Positions 35,542-45,590 of a stretch of 64,000 nucleotides of DNA are shown here, in pieces (position 1 is the first letter of the stretch; each line of letters starts with the position of its first letter). Under the pieces are notes generated by a model. The model did no database searches, was not told the DNA's origin, and saw nothing but the letters and a program-made list of their open reading frames with translations. The DNA is from CAWABB01 sp963701735 (GTDB lineage Bacteria > Bacteroidota > Ignavibacteria > UBA10030 > UBA6906): NCBI GenBank assembly GCA_963701735.1, contig CAVPBI010000010.1:248001-312000 (forward strand). The letters run 5' to 3'. The position numbers and the translations under genes were made by a program.

Positions 35542-36837
35542 ATGGCCCGACTCTACATCGAGGATCTGGCGTCCCACGTCGGTGAACTCGTCACACTTCG
35601 CGGATGGCTCTATAATAAGCGCTCAAGCGGGAAGATCAGGTTCCTGGTCCTTCGGGACGGGACCGGTCTCGTGCAGGCCGTTCTGTTGAAGAACAAGCTT
35701 TCCGATGAGGTGTTCCTGGCATTCGACCAGCTGACCCAGGAGTCATCCCTCGAGGTGACAGGGGTGGTGCGGAGGGAGGATCGAGCCCCGGGAGGATTCG
35801 AGCTGGAAGTCGAACAGGTCAAAATTCTCCACGTCGCACAGGAATACCCCATCTCCCCGAAGGAGCACGGGATCGAGTTCCTGATGGACCGCCGCCATTT
35901 GTGGCTGCGATCGAGCCGGCAGCACGCCATCCTCCGTGTCCGGCATCAGATCATCAAGGCGATCCGGGAGTTCTTCGACGACCGCGGCTTCACGCTCGTC
36001 GATTCGCCGATCTTCACGCCCGCGGCGTGCGAGGGGACGTCGACCCTTTTTGAAACTGAATACTTCGATCTCGGCAAGGCATTCTTGACGCAGTCCGGCC
36101 AGCTCTACGCAGAAGCGGGAGCCATGGCGTTCGGGAAGGTGTACACGTTCGGACCAACCTTCCGCGCCGAGAAATCCAAGACGCGCCGCCACCTGACCGA
36201 GTTCTGGATGGTCGAGCCGGAGGTCGCGTTCGCCGACCTCAACGACGATATGGACCTTGCCGAGGAGTTCCTGGAGCACATTGTCCAGTCCGTGTTGAAG
36301 CACAGGCAGGCGGAGCTGAAGGTGCTCGAGCGGAACACGCGTTTTCTGGAGAATGTGAAGAGGCCGCTGCCGCGCATCACATACGAGGAAGCCGTCGCCA
36401 TCCTCCGGTCCAAAGGCGGCGCCTTCGAATGGGGGAACGACCTCGGAGGCACGGACGAAACGATCATCTCCGAGCAGTTCGACCGCCCGGTGATGGTGCA
36501 TCGGTACCCGGCAAAGGTCAAGGCCTTCTACATGAAACGCGATCCCCAGAACCCCGAGCTTGCGCTTGCCGTCGACGTCCTTGCGCCGGAAGGGTATGGG
36601 GAGATCATCGGCGGCAGTCAGCGCGAAGACGACCTGGATGTGCTGCTCGGTCGGTTGCGCGAGCATCAGCTCCCGCAGGAGGCATTCGAGTGGTACCTCG
36701 ACCTCCGGCGGTACGGATCGGTTCCGCACGCCGGGTTCGGACTCGGCGTCGAACGCACGGTGTCGTGGATCTGCGGGCTCGATCACATACGGGAGACCAT
36801 CCCGTTCCCCCGCATGATCTATCGCCTCACCCCATAA
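35542..36837 (+). CDS. asnS: Asparaginyl-tRNA synthetase
   Basis: 431 residues. The OB-fold anticodon domain (LVTLRGWLYNKRSSGKIRFLVLRDGTGLVQAV) leads to class II motifs: motif 1 in IIKAIREFFDDRGFTLVDSPIFTPAACEG near residue 135, motif 2 in FGPTFRAEKSKTRRHLTEFWMVEPEVAF near residue 205, and motif 3 in GLGVERTVSWICGLDHIRETIPFPR near residue 400. The NSP-type specificity segments and lack of the GAD domain separate it from aspartyl-tRNA synthetase. It charges tRNA(Asn) directly. The ABC exporter gene begins 7 bp after its stop. Confidence 0.93.
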   Translation: MARLYIEDLASHVGELVTLRGWLYNKRSSGKIRFLVLRDGTGLVQAVLLKNKLSDEVFLAFDQLTQESSLEVTGVVRREDRAPGGFELEVEQVKILHVAQEYPISPKEHGIEFLMDRRHLWLRSSRQHAILRVRHQIIKAIREFFDDRGFTLVDSPIFTPAACEGTSTLFETEYFDLGKAFLTQSGQLYAEAGAMAFGKVYTFGPTFRAEKSKTRRHLTEFWMVEPEVAFADLNDDMDLAEEFLEHIVQSVLKHRQAELKVLERNTRFLENVKRPLPRITYEEAVAILRSKGGAFEWGNDLGGTDETIISEQFDRPVMVHRYPAKVKAFYMKRDPQNPELALAVDVLAPEGYGEIIGGSQREDDLDVLLGRLREHQLPQEAFEWYLDLRRYGSVPHAGFGLGVERTVSWICGLDHIRETIPFPRMIYRLTP

Positions 36838-36844
36838 GGAGCGC

Positions 36845-37772
36845 ATGCTCACAGTCTCTGACCTGAGGAAGTCGTTCAACCACACCACAGCCGTGGAAGG
36901 GATCACCTTCACGGTGCGGCGGGGGGAGATCTTCGGCCTGCTCGGCCCGAACGGAGCCGGCAAGACGACGACGATCAGGATGATTCTCGATATCCTTCGC
37001 CCGGACGGCGGCCGCATCCTTTTTGACGGCGACACCCTTCTCTCCGGCAACGCGGAACCGCGTGGGGTACCTTCCCGAAGAGCGCGGGCTGTACCGCAAG
37101 GGGAGACTGCTTGAGACGATCCTGTATTTCGCCGAGCTGCGGGGCATGAGCCGGAGCGCTGCGCGCATCGAAGCCCAGCGGTGGCTTGCCCGGTTCGGCT
37201 TGCTCGAATCGGCGGGCCGCCAGCTCGAGGAGCTCTCCAAGGGCAACCAGCAGAAAGTCCAGTTCATCGTGTCGGTGATCCACGACCCCGACCTGGTGAT
37301 CCTCGACGAGCCGTTCTCGGGTCTCGATCCCGTCAACCAGATCGTCTTCAAGGATGCCGTCCAGGAACTGAAGCGGCGGGACAAAGCCATCATCTTTTGC
37401 ACGCACATGATGGATCATGCCGAGAAGTTGAGCGACTCGTTGTGCCTGCTCAACCAGGGGAAGATTGTGCTGGCCGGGACGGTCCGCGGCGTGAAGAAGG
37501 CCTACGGCCGCAACTCTCTCAATGTCGAGTACGAGGGCGACGGGGGATTCCTCGACCTGCTTCCCGGCGTCCAGCGGATCATCCGGTACGAAAACGCGGC
37601 GGAGCTTGAACTCGCACCGGACGCGCGAGCCGGGGATCTCATCGCGCGGATCAACCAGGCGGTCGAGATCCGCAAGGTTGAGCTCCTCGAGCCGTCGCTG
37701 CATTCCATCTTCATCAGACTTGTTGGCGACGGCGAACCTTCCGTCATCCCGACACACGGAGGCCACGCGTGA
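36845..37772 (+). CDS. ABC transporter ATP-binding protein (NatA-like), one frameshift
   Basis: About 308 residues after removing one extra base near 37037-37044. The Walker A motif is GPNGAGKTTT (residues 38-47), the signature LEELSKGNQQK lies near residue 127 (a variant of LSGGQ common in NatA), and Walker B is DLVILDEPFSGLDP near residue 150. The H-loop is IIFCTHMMDHAEKL. The break lies just before NRVGYLPEERGLYRKGRL, a conserved segment of the NatA group. It pairs with the permease whose start overlaps this stop (GTGA). Known NatAB systems export sodium ions or antibiotics; no substrate is visible here. Confidence 0.85.
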
Positions 37773-39019
37773 GGAAGGCGCTCGCGGTCGCACGGTGGGA
37801 GTATCTCGAAAAGATCCGGAGCAAGATCTTCCTGATCGGCCTGTTCCTGACGCCGATCATCATGATCGCCATGGGCCTCCTCCCGGGCATCTTCGCGCAG
37901 CGGGAACAGCAGACCACGCGCATCATCGGCCTGATCGACCAGACCGGGCAGTTCGTCATTCCCATCTCCGACCGCCTCCAGTCTCTGTACACGCTTGACA
38001 ACGGGCAGCCTGCATATCTGGTGGTGCCCCTCGCGGTGGGCTCAGGCATCGACCTCGAGCAGGAGATCGCGGATGCAAACCAGCGTATCGTACAGGACCG
38101 CCTGATCGGGTACTGCGTGATTCCGGCGACCGTGCTGAAGGACTCTGTCGTCCATTATCGTACGTCGGTGGTGGGGGACTTCCGGATCCCGGCCCGTATT
38201 GAGGAGGCGATGCAGCAGGTTATCGCGCTCAGGCGCGCCCAGGCGATGGGCGTCGCGCCCGACGTGATGAAGCAGCTGGATGTCCACATGAACGTGACGA
38301 CCGTCAGAGTGTCGTCCGAGGGGGAGGAAGGGCGCTCGAGTTTTGAGAAGGTCTTCTTCTCCGCGTATATCTTTCTGATGATGCTGTTCTTCCTGATCGC
38401 GACGTCCGGCCAGCTGCTGGTCCGGAGCGTCATCGCCGAGAAGTCAAGCCGCATCATCGAGATCCTGGTGTCGTCCTGTTCCCCGACGGAGTTGATGGCG
38501 GGGAAGGTGATGGGCCTGAGCGCGCTCGGTCTCACGCAGATGGCGTTCTGGGTCATCATGGGCGTCATCGCCAGCACCCAGTTCGGGATGGATTTGATCG
38601 ATCCCGGCGACGGCCTGCTCATGGCGGTCTACTTCATCCTTGGGTATCTGCTCTATGCTGCGATCTTCATTGCGGCCGGCTCGCCCCTCACCACCGAGCA
38701 GGAGGCGCAGCAGGTGACGTCCTACCTCATGCTGATCCTGGTGATTCCGATCGTGCTCGCAATCCCGGCGATGCAAACGCCCGATGCGCTCTGGCTGCGG
38801 GTGCTCACGTACGTTCCGCTCCTCACGCCCACGATGATGGCGCTCCGGATTCCGATCCAGACCCCGCCGGCCTGGGAGATCGGGCTCACCGTGGTGCTCT
38901 TGCTGCTCACAATCTACACGGCGATGGTGACGGCCGGGAGGATCTTCCGGATCGGCATCCTGTCGACCGGAAAAACACCTGCACTCAGAGAGATCCTGCG
39001 ATGGGCTCGGCTCGGCTGA
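37769..39019 (+). CDS. ABC-2 type permease (NatB-like)
   Basis: 416 residues from the GTG at 37769. One membrane segment lies near the N-terminus (IFLIGLFLTPIIMIAMGLLPGIFA), followed by a large extracytoplasmic domain (residues 50-185). A group of five helices follows at residues 200-400: AYIFLMMLFFLIATSGQLL, MGLSALGLTQMAFWVIMGVIAST, LLMAVYFILGYLLYAAIFIAAGSP, LMLILVIPIVLAIPAM and IGLTVVLLLLTIYTAMVTAGRIF. The phrase VIAEKSSRIIEILVSS before the helices is the hallmark of NatB-type permeases. It forms an exporter with the ATPase upstream. The downstream barrel gene overlaps it by 19 bases. Confidence 0.87.
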   Translation: MRKALAVARWEYLEKIRSKIFLIGLFLTPIIMIAMGLLPGIFAQREQQTTRIIGLIDQTGQFVIPISDRLQSLYTLDNGQPAYLVVPLAVGSGIDLEQEIADANQRIVQDRLIGYCVIPATVLKDSVVHYRTSVVGDFRIPARIEEAMQQVIALRRAQAMGVAPDVMKQLDVHMNVTTVRVSSEGEEGRSSFEKVFFSAYIFLMMLFFLIATSGQLLVRSVIAEKSSRIIEILVSSCSPTELMAGKVMGLSALGLTQMAFWVIMGVIASTQFGMDLIDPGDGLLMAVYFILGYLLYAAIFIAAGSPLTTEQEAQQVTSYLMLILVIPIVLAIPAMQTPDALWLRVLTYVPLLTPTMMALRIPIQTPPAWEIGLTVVLLLLTIYTAMVTAGRIFRIGILSTGKTPALREILRWARLG

Positions 39020-39507
39020 CCGGCGCTGTTGTGGTGGTGTTCCTCTTCGCGTGGTCCAACCTCCCCGCGCAGGTTGAGACTCCCGTTGCGGCCAGGGAAG
39101 CATCGCTGAGTGCCAGCGCGTTCGGCCTCGGCCTGTTCGCGAGTCCGGCGGGGGGGATCGGTCTCAGTTTCCGGCATCATCTTCCCGGCCGTCTGTCCTA
39201 CCAGATCACAGGCGGGATCATCAAGTCGAGCGACCATGTCTCGTATTCCATCGGCGGGGAGGTGCAATACACCCTCGTCAGGGCTCCGCAGCATCGCTTC
39301 TACGCCGCGGGCGCCACGGGCTACTACTATTCCGGCCCTCCCGAGGAGAACGAGATGGAGTCTCCCTGGCGGCTCGGGCTTGGGGTAGGCGGCGAGCTTG
39401 CCGTGGGCGGGGGCTTTACGCTGATGGGGGATCTTCTCTTCACCTACTTTTCCGACGGATCCCTGTACCCGTTCCCCGCGGTGGGCGCCTTCTACTACTT
39501 CGATTGA
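39001..39507 (+). CDS. Small outer-membrane beta-barrel protein
   Basis: 168 residues. A signal peptide (GAVVVVFLFAWSNLPAQ) is followed by alternating strands with glycine and aromatic residues: LSASAFGLGLFASPAGGIGLSFRHHL, GRLSYQITGGIIKSS, SYSIGGEVQYTLV, HRFYAAGATGYYYSG and LGLGVGGELAVGGGFTLMGDLLFTYF. It ends in an aromatic-acidic pair, YYFD. This pattern fits an eight-strand barrel. It overlaps the ABC permease by 19 bases and may be co-translated with it. The function is unknown. Confidence 0.6.
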   Translation: MGSARLTGAVVVVFLFAWSNLPAQVETPVAAREASLSASAFGLGLFASPAGGIGLSFRHHLPGRLSYQITGGIIKSSDHVSYSIGGEVQYTLVRAPQHRFYAAGATGYYYSGPPEENEMESPWRLGLGVGGELAVGGGFTLMGDLLFTYFSDGSLYPFPAVGAFYYFD

Positions 39508-39533
39508 TTCTCTGCTGATTTTCTTGTACTTTC
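39504..39533 (+). promoter_or_regulatory. Promoter for the nuoJKLM-nhaD-nuoN operon
   Basis: TTG at 39504-39506, 20 bp, TACTTTC at 39527-39533. It lies 41 bp before nuoJ and overlaps the stop region of the barrel gene. Confidence 0.6.
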
Positions 39534-39573
39534 CCTGCGCTTAATTCCTCACGCACCCAGCCCAGAAGCAGCA

Positions 39574-40107
39574 GTGACCCTCGAATTCCTGATGTTCTTC
39601 TTTGTCGCCGCAGCGGCGGTGACCACCGCACTCCTGATGGTGCTGCAGCGGAATCCCGTCATGAGCGCGATTTTTCTCATTGCGAACTTCTTCTGCATCG
39701 CGGCCCTCTACCTGCTCCTGCACGCACAGCTGCTTGCCGTCCTGCAGGTCGTGGTGTACGCGGGCGCGATCATGGTGCTTGTCGTCTTCGTCATCATGCT
39801 CCTGAACCTGGGAGACGAGCGTGCTCTGGCGGAACGGATGAATCTGCGGGTGATCGCGGCCGTCGTGGTCTCGGGCGCGCTGCTGGTTGAGCTGCTGTAT
39901 GTCCTGGTCGGCCTTGCCTGGAATGACTCACCGCCGGCGGTCGGCCCCGGCGCGACCCATATCGGTTCGGTCGAGGGGATGGGGGAGGCCCTGTTCGGGA
40001 AGTTCCTGCTGCCGTTCGAAGTGACCTCGCTCCTTCTGCTGGCGGCGATCGTCGGGGCCGTGGTTCTCGCCCGCCGTGCGGCCGACCCGGTCCGGAGGCC
40101 GTCATGA
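39574..40107 (+). CDS. nuoJ: NADH-quinone oxidoreductase subunit J
   Basis: 177 residues from a GTG start. Five membrane segments are visible: FLMFFFVAAAAVTTALLMVL, AIFLIANFFCIAALYLLL, AVLQVVVYAGAIMVLVVFVIMLL, VIAAVVVSGALLVELLYVLVGL and FEVTSLLLLAAIVGAVVLA. The motif QVVVYAGAIMVLVVFVIMLLNL is typical of NuoJ/ND6. This subunit belongs to the membrane arm of complex I, near the quinone site. Its stop overlaps the nuoK start (ATGA). nuoA-I are not in this window, so the complex I genes are split over at least two loci. Confidence 0.92.
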   Translation: MTLEFLMFFFVAAAAVTTALLMVLQRNPVMSAIFLIANFFCIAALYLLLHAQLLAVLQVVVYAGAIMVLVVFVIMLLNLGDERALAERMNLRVIAAVVVSGALLVELLYVLVGLAWNDSPPAVGPGATHIGSVEGMGEALFGKFLLPFEVTSLLLLAAIVGAVVLARRAADPVRRPS

Positions 40108-40409
40108 CCGTTCCCCTTGCATACTACCTCGGCCTGAGCGCCATCCTGTTCGTGATCGGCGTGGCCGGCGTCCTGACGCGCCGCAACGCCATCGTGGTGT
40201 TCATGTGCATCGAGCTCATGCTGAACGCCGTCAATCTCACCCTCATCGCGTTCTCCGCCTCGCTTGGCTCCGTCACAGGTCAGGCCCTGGTGTTTTTCGT
40301 GATGGCGGTGGCCGCCGCAGAAGCAGCCGTGGGACTGGCCATCGTGATCTCGCTGTTCCGGAACAGGCAGACCGTCAACATCGACGACATCAACGTCCTG
40401 AAGTGGTAG
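40104..40409 (+). CDS. nuoK: NADH-quinone oxidoreductase subunit K
   Basis: 101 residues. Three membrane helices: YYLGLSAILFVIGVAGVL, IVVFMCIELMLNAVNLTLIAFSA and ALVFFVMAVAAAEAAVGLAIVISLF. The conserved glutamates in CIELMLNAVNL (residue about 37) and AAAEAAVGLA (residue about 73) belong to the proton channel. It overlaps nuoJ by four bases. The next gene, nuoL, begins 10 bp after its stop. Confidence 0.95.
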   Translation: MTVPLAYYLGLSAILFVIGVAGVLTRRNAIVVFMCIELMLNAVNLTLIAFSASLGSVTGQALVFFVMAVAAAEAAVGLAIVISLFRNRQTVNIDDINVLKW

Positions 40410-40419
40410 GTCCCGCTCC

Positions 40420-42353
40420 ATGCCCTATGAACTCGTAGGACTCGCAGTAGTCGCCCCGCTCGCGGGGTTCCTGATCAACGGGCTGGCCGGCGCGCGCCTC
40501 AAGCGAGAAGCGGTGTCAGGCTGGATCGGCAGCGCCGCCGTGGGGCTTTCGTTCGCGATCGCGCTCGCTCTCTTCTGTCGATCTCCTCGGCCGGCCGGCG
40601 GATGACCGCACGGTTGCCGTGACATTCTTCCGCTGGATCGCCGCGGGATCCCTGGACGTGTCGTTCGCGTACCTCCTCGACCCGCTGTCGATTCTGATGA
40701 TGCTCGTCGTCACGGGCGTAGGGTTCCTGATCCATGTCTACTCGATAGGGTACATGCACGGGGACCCCGGTTTCTGGCGGTTCTTCGCCTACCTGAACCT
40801 CTTCATCTTCGCGATGCTGAACCTGATCCTGGCTGACAACTTCCTCCTCCTCTTCCTCGGATGGGAGGGGGTCGGCCTGTGTTCCTATCTCCTGATCGGG
40901 TTCTGGTACGACCGGAAGTTCGAGAAGGGGACGACGGGGGATGCCGCAAAGAAAGCGTTCATCGTCAACCGCATCGGAGACTTCGGATTCCTGATCGGGA
41001 TGTTCCTGATCGTCCAGACATTCGGAACCCTGAACTTCCAGGCTGTCTTCTCCCAGGCGGCCGGAATGGCGGTGGGCACCCCGGTTCTGCTGATCATTAC
41101 GCTCGCACTGTTCCTCGGCGCGACCGGGAAATCCGCCCAGATCCCCCTGTTCGTCTGGCTGCCCGACGCCATGGCAGGCCCCACCCCCGTCAGCGCCCTG
41201 ATCCATGCCGCAACGATGGTGACCGCCGGCGTCTACATGGTGGCCCGATGTTCGATCCTGTATGCTCTTGCTCCGACCACAATGGATGTGGTGGCGATTG
41301 TCGGTGCGGCGACTGCCCTGTTCGCCGCCACGATCGGCCTTGTGCAGAACGACATCAAGAAGGTCCTGGCGTACTCGACGATCAGCCAGCTGGGCTACAT
41401 GTTCCTCGGTCTGGGCGTCGGAGCGTTTGCCGCCGGCATCTTCCACGTCATGACGCATGCGTTCTTCAAGGCATTGCTCTTTCTCGGGTCCGGCTCGGTC
41501 ATCCACGCGCTGCACGGCGAGCAGGACATTCGGAATATGGGCGGGCTGAAGCATCATTTGCCCCTCACGTACAGGACGTTTCTCGTCGGCGCGATCGCGA
41601 TCGCCGGGATCCCGCCCCTCGCGGGGTTCTTCAGCAAGGATGAAATCCTCTGGAAGGTCTTCTCCGGCGGGCACCAGGTGCTGTGGTTCCTTGGCCTGCT
41701 CGGCGCCGCGCTCACGGCGTTCTACATGTTCCGTCTTGTTGTCGCTGACCTTCGAAGGGGAGAAGCGCTGGGATTCCTCGAAGCACCCGCACGAAGCGCC
41801 CGTGACGATGGCGGCGGTGCTGGTGATCCTTGCCGTGCTCTCGGTCGTCGGCGGGTTCGCGGGCGTCCCTCCCAGCCTTGGCGGCGGGAACGCCATCGAG
41901 CACTGGCTGGAGCCCGTGTTCGCCCCGGCGGCGGGCGTGCTTCTGAAGACGCAGCATGAGCATGACCCCGTGGAGTATCTGCTGATGGTGCTCTCCGTCG
42001 GCGTGGCGGCCGGAGGCATCGCCGTCGCCCGCCGCTGGTATCTGAGAGCCCGCGCCGTCCCGGACGATCTCGCGCGACGGTGGAAGCCCGTGTACACGCT
42101 CCTGTTGAACAAGTACTACGTGGACGAGCTCTACGACGCAAGCGTCGTCCGCCCCCTCATGCTGGGATCGGAACACCTGCTGTGGAAGCGGTTGGACGTG
42201 GGCGTCATTGACTGGACGGTGAATGCCCTTGCCGGGCTCGTCGCATGGATCGGCGGCACGATCCGCCGGGTGCAGACGGGTGTCACGGAATCGTATATGT
42301 TTGTCTTCATGCTCGGTGTCGTCGCCATTCTGGGATGGCTCTTGCTGCTCTGA
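40420..42353 (+). CDS. nuoL: NADH-quinone oxidoreductase subunit L, two frameshifts
   Basis: About 643 residues after removing two extra bases, near 40576 and 41740. The first part (YELVGLAVVAPLAGFLINGL) continues after the first break as VDLLGRPADDRTVAVTFFRWI. Core motifs are SIGYMHGDPGFWRFFAYLNLF, WEGVGLCSYLLIGFWYDR, AKKAFIVNRIGDFGFLIGMF, DAMAGPTPVSALIHAATMVTAGVYMVAR, DIKKVLAYSTISQLGYMF and THAFFKALLFLGSGSVIHALHGEQD. The second break separates TAFYMFRLV from SLTFEGEKRWDSSKHPHEAP. The lateral helix is present near the C-terminus. It is the most distal proton-pumping antiporter-like subunit of complex I. In-frame continuity shows that the breaks are very likely sequence errors. Confidence 0.92.
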
Positions 42354-42380
42354 TGCTGTGAGATCACGGATCCTCTGCTG

Positions 42381-43946
42381 ATGAATACCCCGTACCTGCT
42401 GTCGATCATCCTTCTGCTCCCGCTCGCCGGGGCAGGTCTCGTCATGCTGATGCGCAAGGACGCGGTCACCGCGATCAAGTCCGTCGGACTGCTTTCGTCG
42501 GGCGCGGCCTTCGTCGCCTCCGTCGTCCTGTTTGTGGCGTTTGACGGCGGGCAGGGGAGCATGCAGTTCGTCGAGAAGTATCCATGGATCCCGAGCCTCG
42601 ATGTCTCCTATCATCTCGGGGTGGACGGCATCTCGCTGTTGCTGGTCGTCCTCACGACCTTTCTGACTCCGCTGGCGCTGCTCGCATCCTGGGAATCGAT
42701 CACGTCGCGCATCAAGGGGTATGTCGCGCTGATGCTCCTGCTCGAAGTCGGCACCCTGGGCGTCTTTCTCTCGCTCGACATCTTCCTCTTCTATGTGTTC
42801 TGGGAATTCATGCTCATCCCGATGTACTTCATCATCGGGATCTGGGGGGGCCAGGAGCGCATCTACGCTGCCGTGAAGTTCTTCCTGTTCACGATGGCCG
42901 GCAGCCTGCTGATGCTCGTCGCGATCATCTGGCTCGCCGTGTATGCGGCGAACCAGCCCGGCGGGAGGTTCACCACGGACCTGATGGTGCTCTACACCCT
43001 CGGTCCGACGATCCCGATGGCGATTCAGACCTGGATGTTCCTCGCGTTCACCGTGAGCTTCGCCATCAAAGTCCCGATGTTCCCGCTCCACACATGGCTG
43101 CCCGACGCCCACGTCCAGGCACCCACGGCGGGAAGCGTCATCCTGGCGGGTGTTCTTCTGAAAATGGGCACGTACGGACTCCTCCGGTTTTCGCTGCCAT
43201 TGTTCCCGCAGGCGACGATGGTGTTCCTGCCGTACCTGGCGATCCTCGCCGTGATCGGCATCATCTACGGCGCGCTTGTGTCGACGGTTCAGCCCGACCT
43301 GAAGAAGCTGGTTGCCTATTCATCCGTCAGCCATCTCGGCTTCGTCGTTCTCGGCATCCTGGCTCTGAATCAGGAAGGGTTCCAGGGGAGCGTCATCCAG
43401 ATGATCAATCACGGCCTCTCGACCGGCGCCCTGTTCGTTCTTGTGGGCATGATCTACGATCGGCGGCACACCCGCATGATCAGCGATTTCGGCGGGCTTG
43501 CAGCCGTGATGCCCGTGTACGCAGCCTTTTTCATGATCATCATGCTCTCCTCGGTGGGACTTCCGGGCCTGAACGGGTTTGTCGGGGAATTCCTGATACT
43601 TCTCGGAGCATTCCGATCCCTCGCGCTTGACTCGCCTGCGTACGCCATCGTGGCGGCCAGCGGCGTGATTCTCGCCGCCGTCTACCTGCTCCGGAGCTAC
43701 CAGCACGTGTTCTTCGGAACCCTCACCCACGACTCCAACAGGGGACTGGCGGACATGACCCTCCGCGAGTGGGCAGTCCTCGTCCCGATTGTCGTGTTCG
43801 TCATCTGGATCGGGCTGTACCCGTCGACTTTCCTGGACAAATCCGCGGCGTCCACAAAGCGCCTGATAGAACAGGTGGAATCAGCCCGGCGGGGGGAACG
43901 AGTGCTCACCACAGTGGAGACTCCGGCCGGGGGCGCCGTACGGTGA
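42381..43946 (+). CDS. nuoM: NADH-quinone oxidoreductase subunit M
   Basis: 521 residues with about 14 membrane helices. Motifs include YHLGVDGISLLLVVLTTFLTPLALLAS, FYVFWEFMLIPMYFIIGIWGG (the essential glutamate is in WEF), AIKVPMFPLHTWLPDAHVQAPTAGSVILAGVLLKMGTYGLLRFS with the key lysine, DLKKLVAYSSVSHLGFVVLGI, and MINHGLSTGALFVLVGMIYDRRHTR. It is an intact proton-pumping antiporter-like subunit. Its stop overlaps the start of nhaD (GTGA), so translation of the antiporter is coupled to nuoM. Confidence 0.95.
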   Translation: MNTPYLLSIILLLPLAGAGLVMLMRKDAVTAIKSVGLLSSGAAFVASVVLFVAFDGGQGSMQFVEKYPWIPSLDVSYHLGVDGISLLLVVLTTFLTPLALLASWESITSRIKGYVALMLLLEVGTLGVFLSLDIFLFYVFWEFMLIPMYFIIGIWGGQERIYAAVKFFLFTMAGSLLMLVAIIWLAVYAANQPGGRFTTDLMVLYTLGPTIPMAIQTWMFLAFTVSFAIKVPMFPLHTWLPDAHVQAPTAGSVILAGVLLKMGTYGLLRFSLPLFPQATMVFLPYLAILAVIGIIYGALVSTVQPDLKKLVAYSSVSHLGFVVLGILALNQEGFQGSVIQMINHGLSTGALFVLVGMIYDRRHTRMISDFGGLAAVMPVYAAFFMIIMLSSVGLPGLNGFVGEFLILLGAFRSLALDSPAYAIVAASGVILAAVYLLRSYQHVFFGTLTHDSNRGLADMTLREWAVLVPIVVFVIWIGLYPSTFLDKSAASTKRLIEQVESARRGERVLTTVETPAGGAVR

Positions 43947-45424
43947 TTCGGCTTCTCGTCCCCGCGCTCCTGATCGCCTCTCCCGCTCTCGCACGCGCTT
44001 CTGAAGCCTCTGGCGGATCGCCCGTCAACCCCCTGATGGCGATTCCGTTTGTGATCCTTCTGCTGACCATCGCCGTTGCACCCCTCATCAACCGCCATCT
44101 CTGGGAGAAGCGTTATCCCGTTGTGGCCTTTGGACTTGCCATCATTCCTCTCGTGTACTATCTGCTGGTGCTCAAGGCCCCCGACCGGGTCATTCACACG
44201 GGGTTTGAGTACCTCAGCTTCATCGCGCTCATAGGCTCACTGTTTGTGGTTGCGGGAGGAATTCACATCCGCATCAAGGGCCGGTCCAGTCCCGCCGCAA
44301 ACGTGGCTCTCCTCGCTATTGGCGCGGTGGTGTCGAACTTCCTGGGGACGACCGGAGCTTCGATGATCCTGATTCGTCCCTATCTGAGGGTGAATCGCTT
44401 CAGGATCAAGCCGTTCCACGTGGTCTTCTTCATCTTTATCGTCAGCAACATGGGCGGGGCGCTGACACCCATCGGCGATCCGCCGCTGTTCCTCGGGTAT
44501 CTCAGGGGTATTCCTTTCTTCTGGGTCGCCGAGGCACTCTGGTTCAAGTGGCTGGTGGCCATCCTGATCGTCCTGGCTGTGTTCTATCTCATCGACCTGC
44601 GAGCGTTCAAGAGGCTTTCCAGGAAGGTGCAGCTCGACGTGGAGCAGGGACATGAGGAAGGGGAAGTGTCGGGACTTCAAAACGTCGTGTTTCTCGTCAT
44701 CATCCTCATTTCGGTCTTCATCACAGACCCGCCGTTCGTGCGGGAGGCAATGATGATCGGTGCGGCGGTCGGTTCCTACCTGACCACGCCGCGTTCGATT
44801 TACGAGAAGAACGACTTCAATTTCATCCCGATCAAAGAGGTGGCGATCCTCTTTTTCGGGATCTTCGCCACCATGATTCCGGCGCTGGACTGGCTCGAGC
44901 ACAACGCGGGTCAGATCGGCATCAACACGCCCGGGCAGTTCTACTGGGCAACGGGAATCCTCTCGTCGGTCCTCGACAACGCCCCGACATACCTGAACTT
45001 CCTGAGCGCCGAAATCGGACTGCTGGTGGATCCGTCGGTGGTAGCGAAGGTGCAGGAGCTGATAGCCGCCGGGGCCGGGATTGCGGGGCTCGCGGGACCG
45101 AATGCGGCCGTTGTGAAGGCGACGTATCTCACCCTGGTCCAGTACCACTACGGGGCCGTGGCTGCACAGGCCGTCACTGCCGACCAGATCGCGACCGCCT
45201 ATCTCATCACGAACCATTCGCTGCACGTCCAGGCGATCTCCATCGCTGCGGTCTTTTTCGGCGCGTGCACCTACATCGGCAACGGGCCGAACTTCATGGT
45301 CAAGTCGATCGCCGATCATTCGGGCGTGAAGACTCCGACGTTCACCGGATACCTTGTCGGATATGCGTTGCCTGTTCTGATTCCTATCTTCGCACTCCTC
45401 TGGTTCCTGTTTTTCCGTACCTGA
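43943..45424 (+). CDS. nhaD: NhaD-type sodium/proton antiporter
   Basis: 493 residues from the GTG at 43943, which overlaps the nuoM stop. It has a cleavable-looking N-terminus (IRLLVPALLIASPALARASEA) and at least 11 membrane segments. Motifs of the NhaD/ArsB ion transporter superfamily are NFLGTTGASMILIRPYLRVN near residue 130, IFIVSNMGGALTPIGDPPLFLGYLRGIPFFW near residue 165, and STGASSVLDNAPTY-like ILSSVLDNAPTYLNFLSAE near residue 340. GNGPNFMVKSIAD lies near the C-terminus. The expected reaction is exchange of Na+ for H+ across the inner membrane. It is embedded between nuoM and nuoN, a place known in Rhodothermus marinus from published work I recall. Related citrate or arsenite transporters are less likely. 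Confidence 0.85.
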   Translation: MIRLLVPALLIASPALARASEASGGSPVNPLMAIPFVILLLTIAVAPLINRHLWEKRYPVVAFGLAIIPLVYYLLVLKAPDRVIHTGFEYLSFIALIGSLFVVAGGIHIRIKGRSSPAANVALLAIGAVVSNFLGTTGASMILIRPYLRVNRFRIKPFHVVFFIFIVSNMGGALTPIGDPPLFLGYLRGIPFFWVAEALWFKWLVAILIVLAVFYLIDLRAFKRLSRKVQLDVEQGHEEGEVSGLQNVVFLVIILISVFITDPPFVREAMMIGAAVGSYLTTPRSIYEKNDFNFIPIKEVAILFFGIFATMIPALDWLEHNAGQIGINTPGQFYWATGILSSVLDNAPTYLNFLSAEIGLLVDPSVVAKVQELIAAGAGIAGLAGPNAAVVKATYLTLVQYHYGAVAAQAVTADQIATAYLITNHSLHVQAISIAAVFFGACTYIGNGPNFMVKSIADHSGVKTPTFTGYLVGYALPVLIPIFALLWFLFFRT

Positions 45425-45590
45425 CGTCCCGGCGGTCGCACAGACGTCGCCGGAGTCTTCTCATATCACGGTTTTGCCGTCCTTTTCCAGAGCTGGCTCC
45501 TCTGATGCCCGGCTTGGTTCTTTCTCGCGAATTTCATATGTTCTGGCTCATTCAGGCCTTCTCCCGTACCACGCGGCTCCATCAGACTCC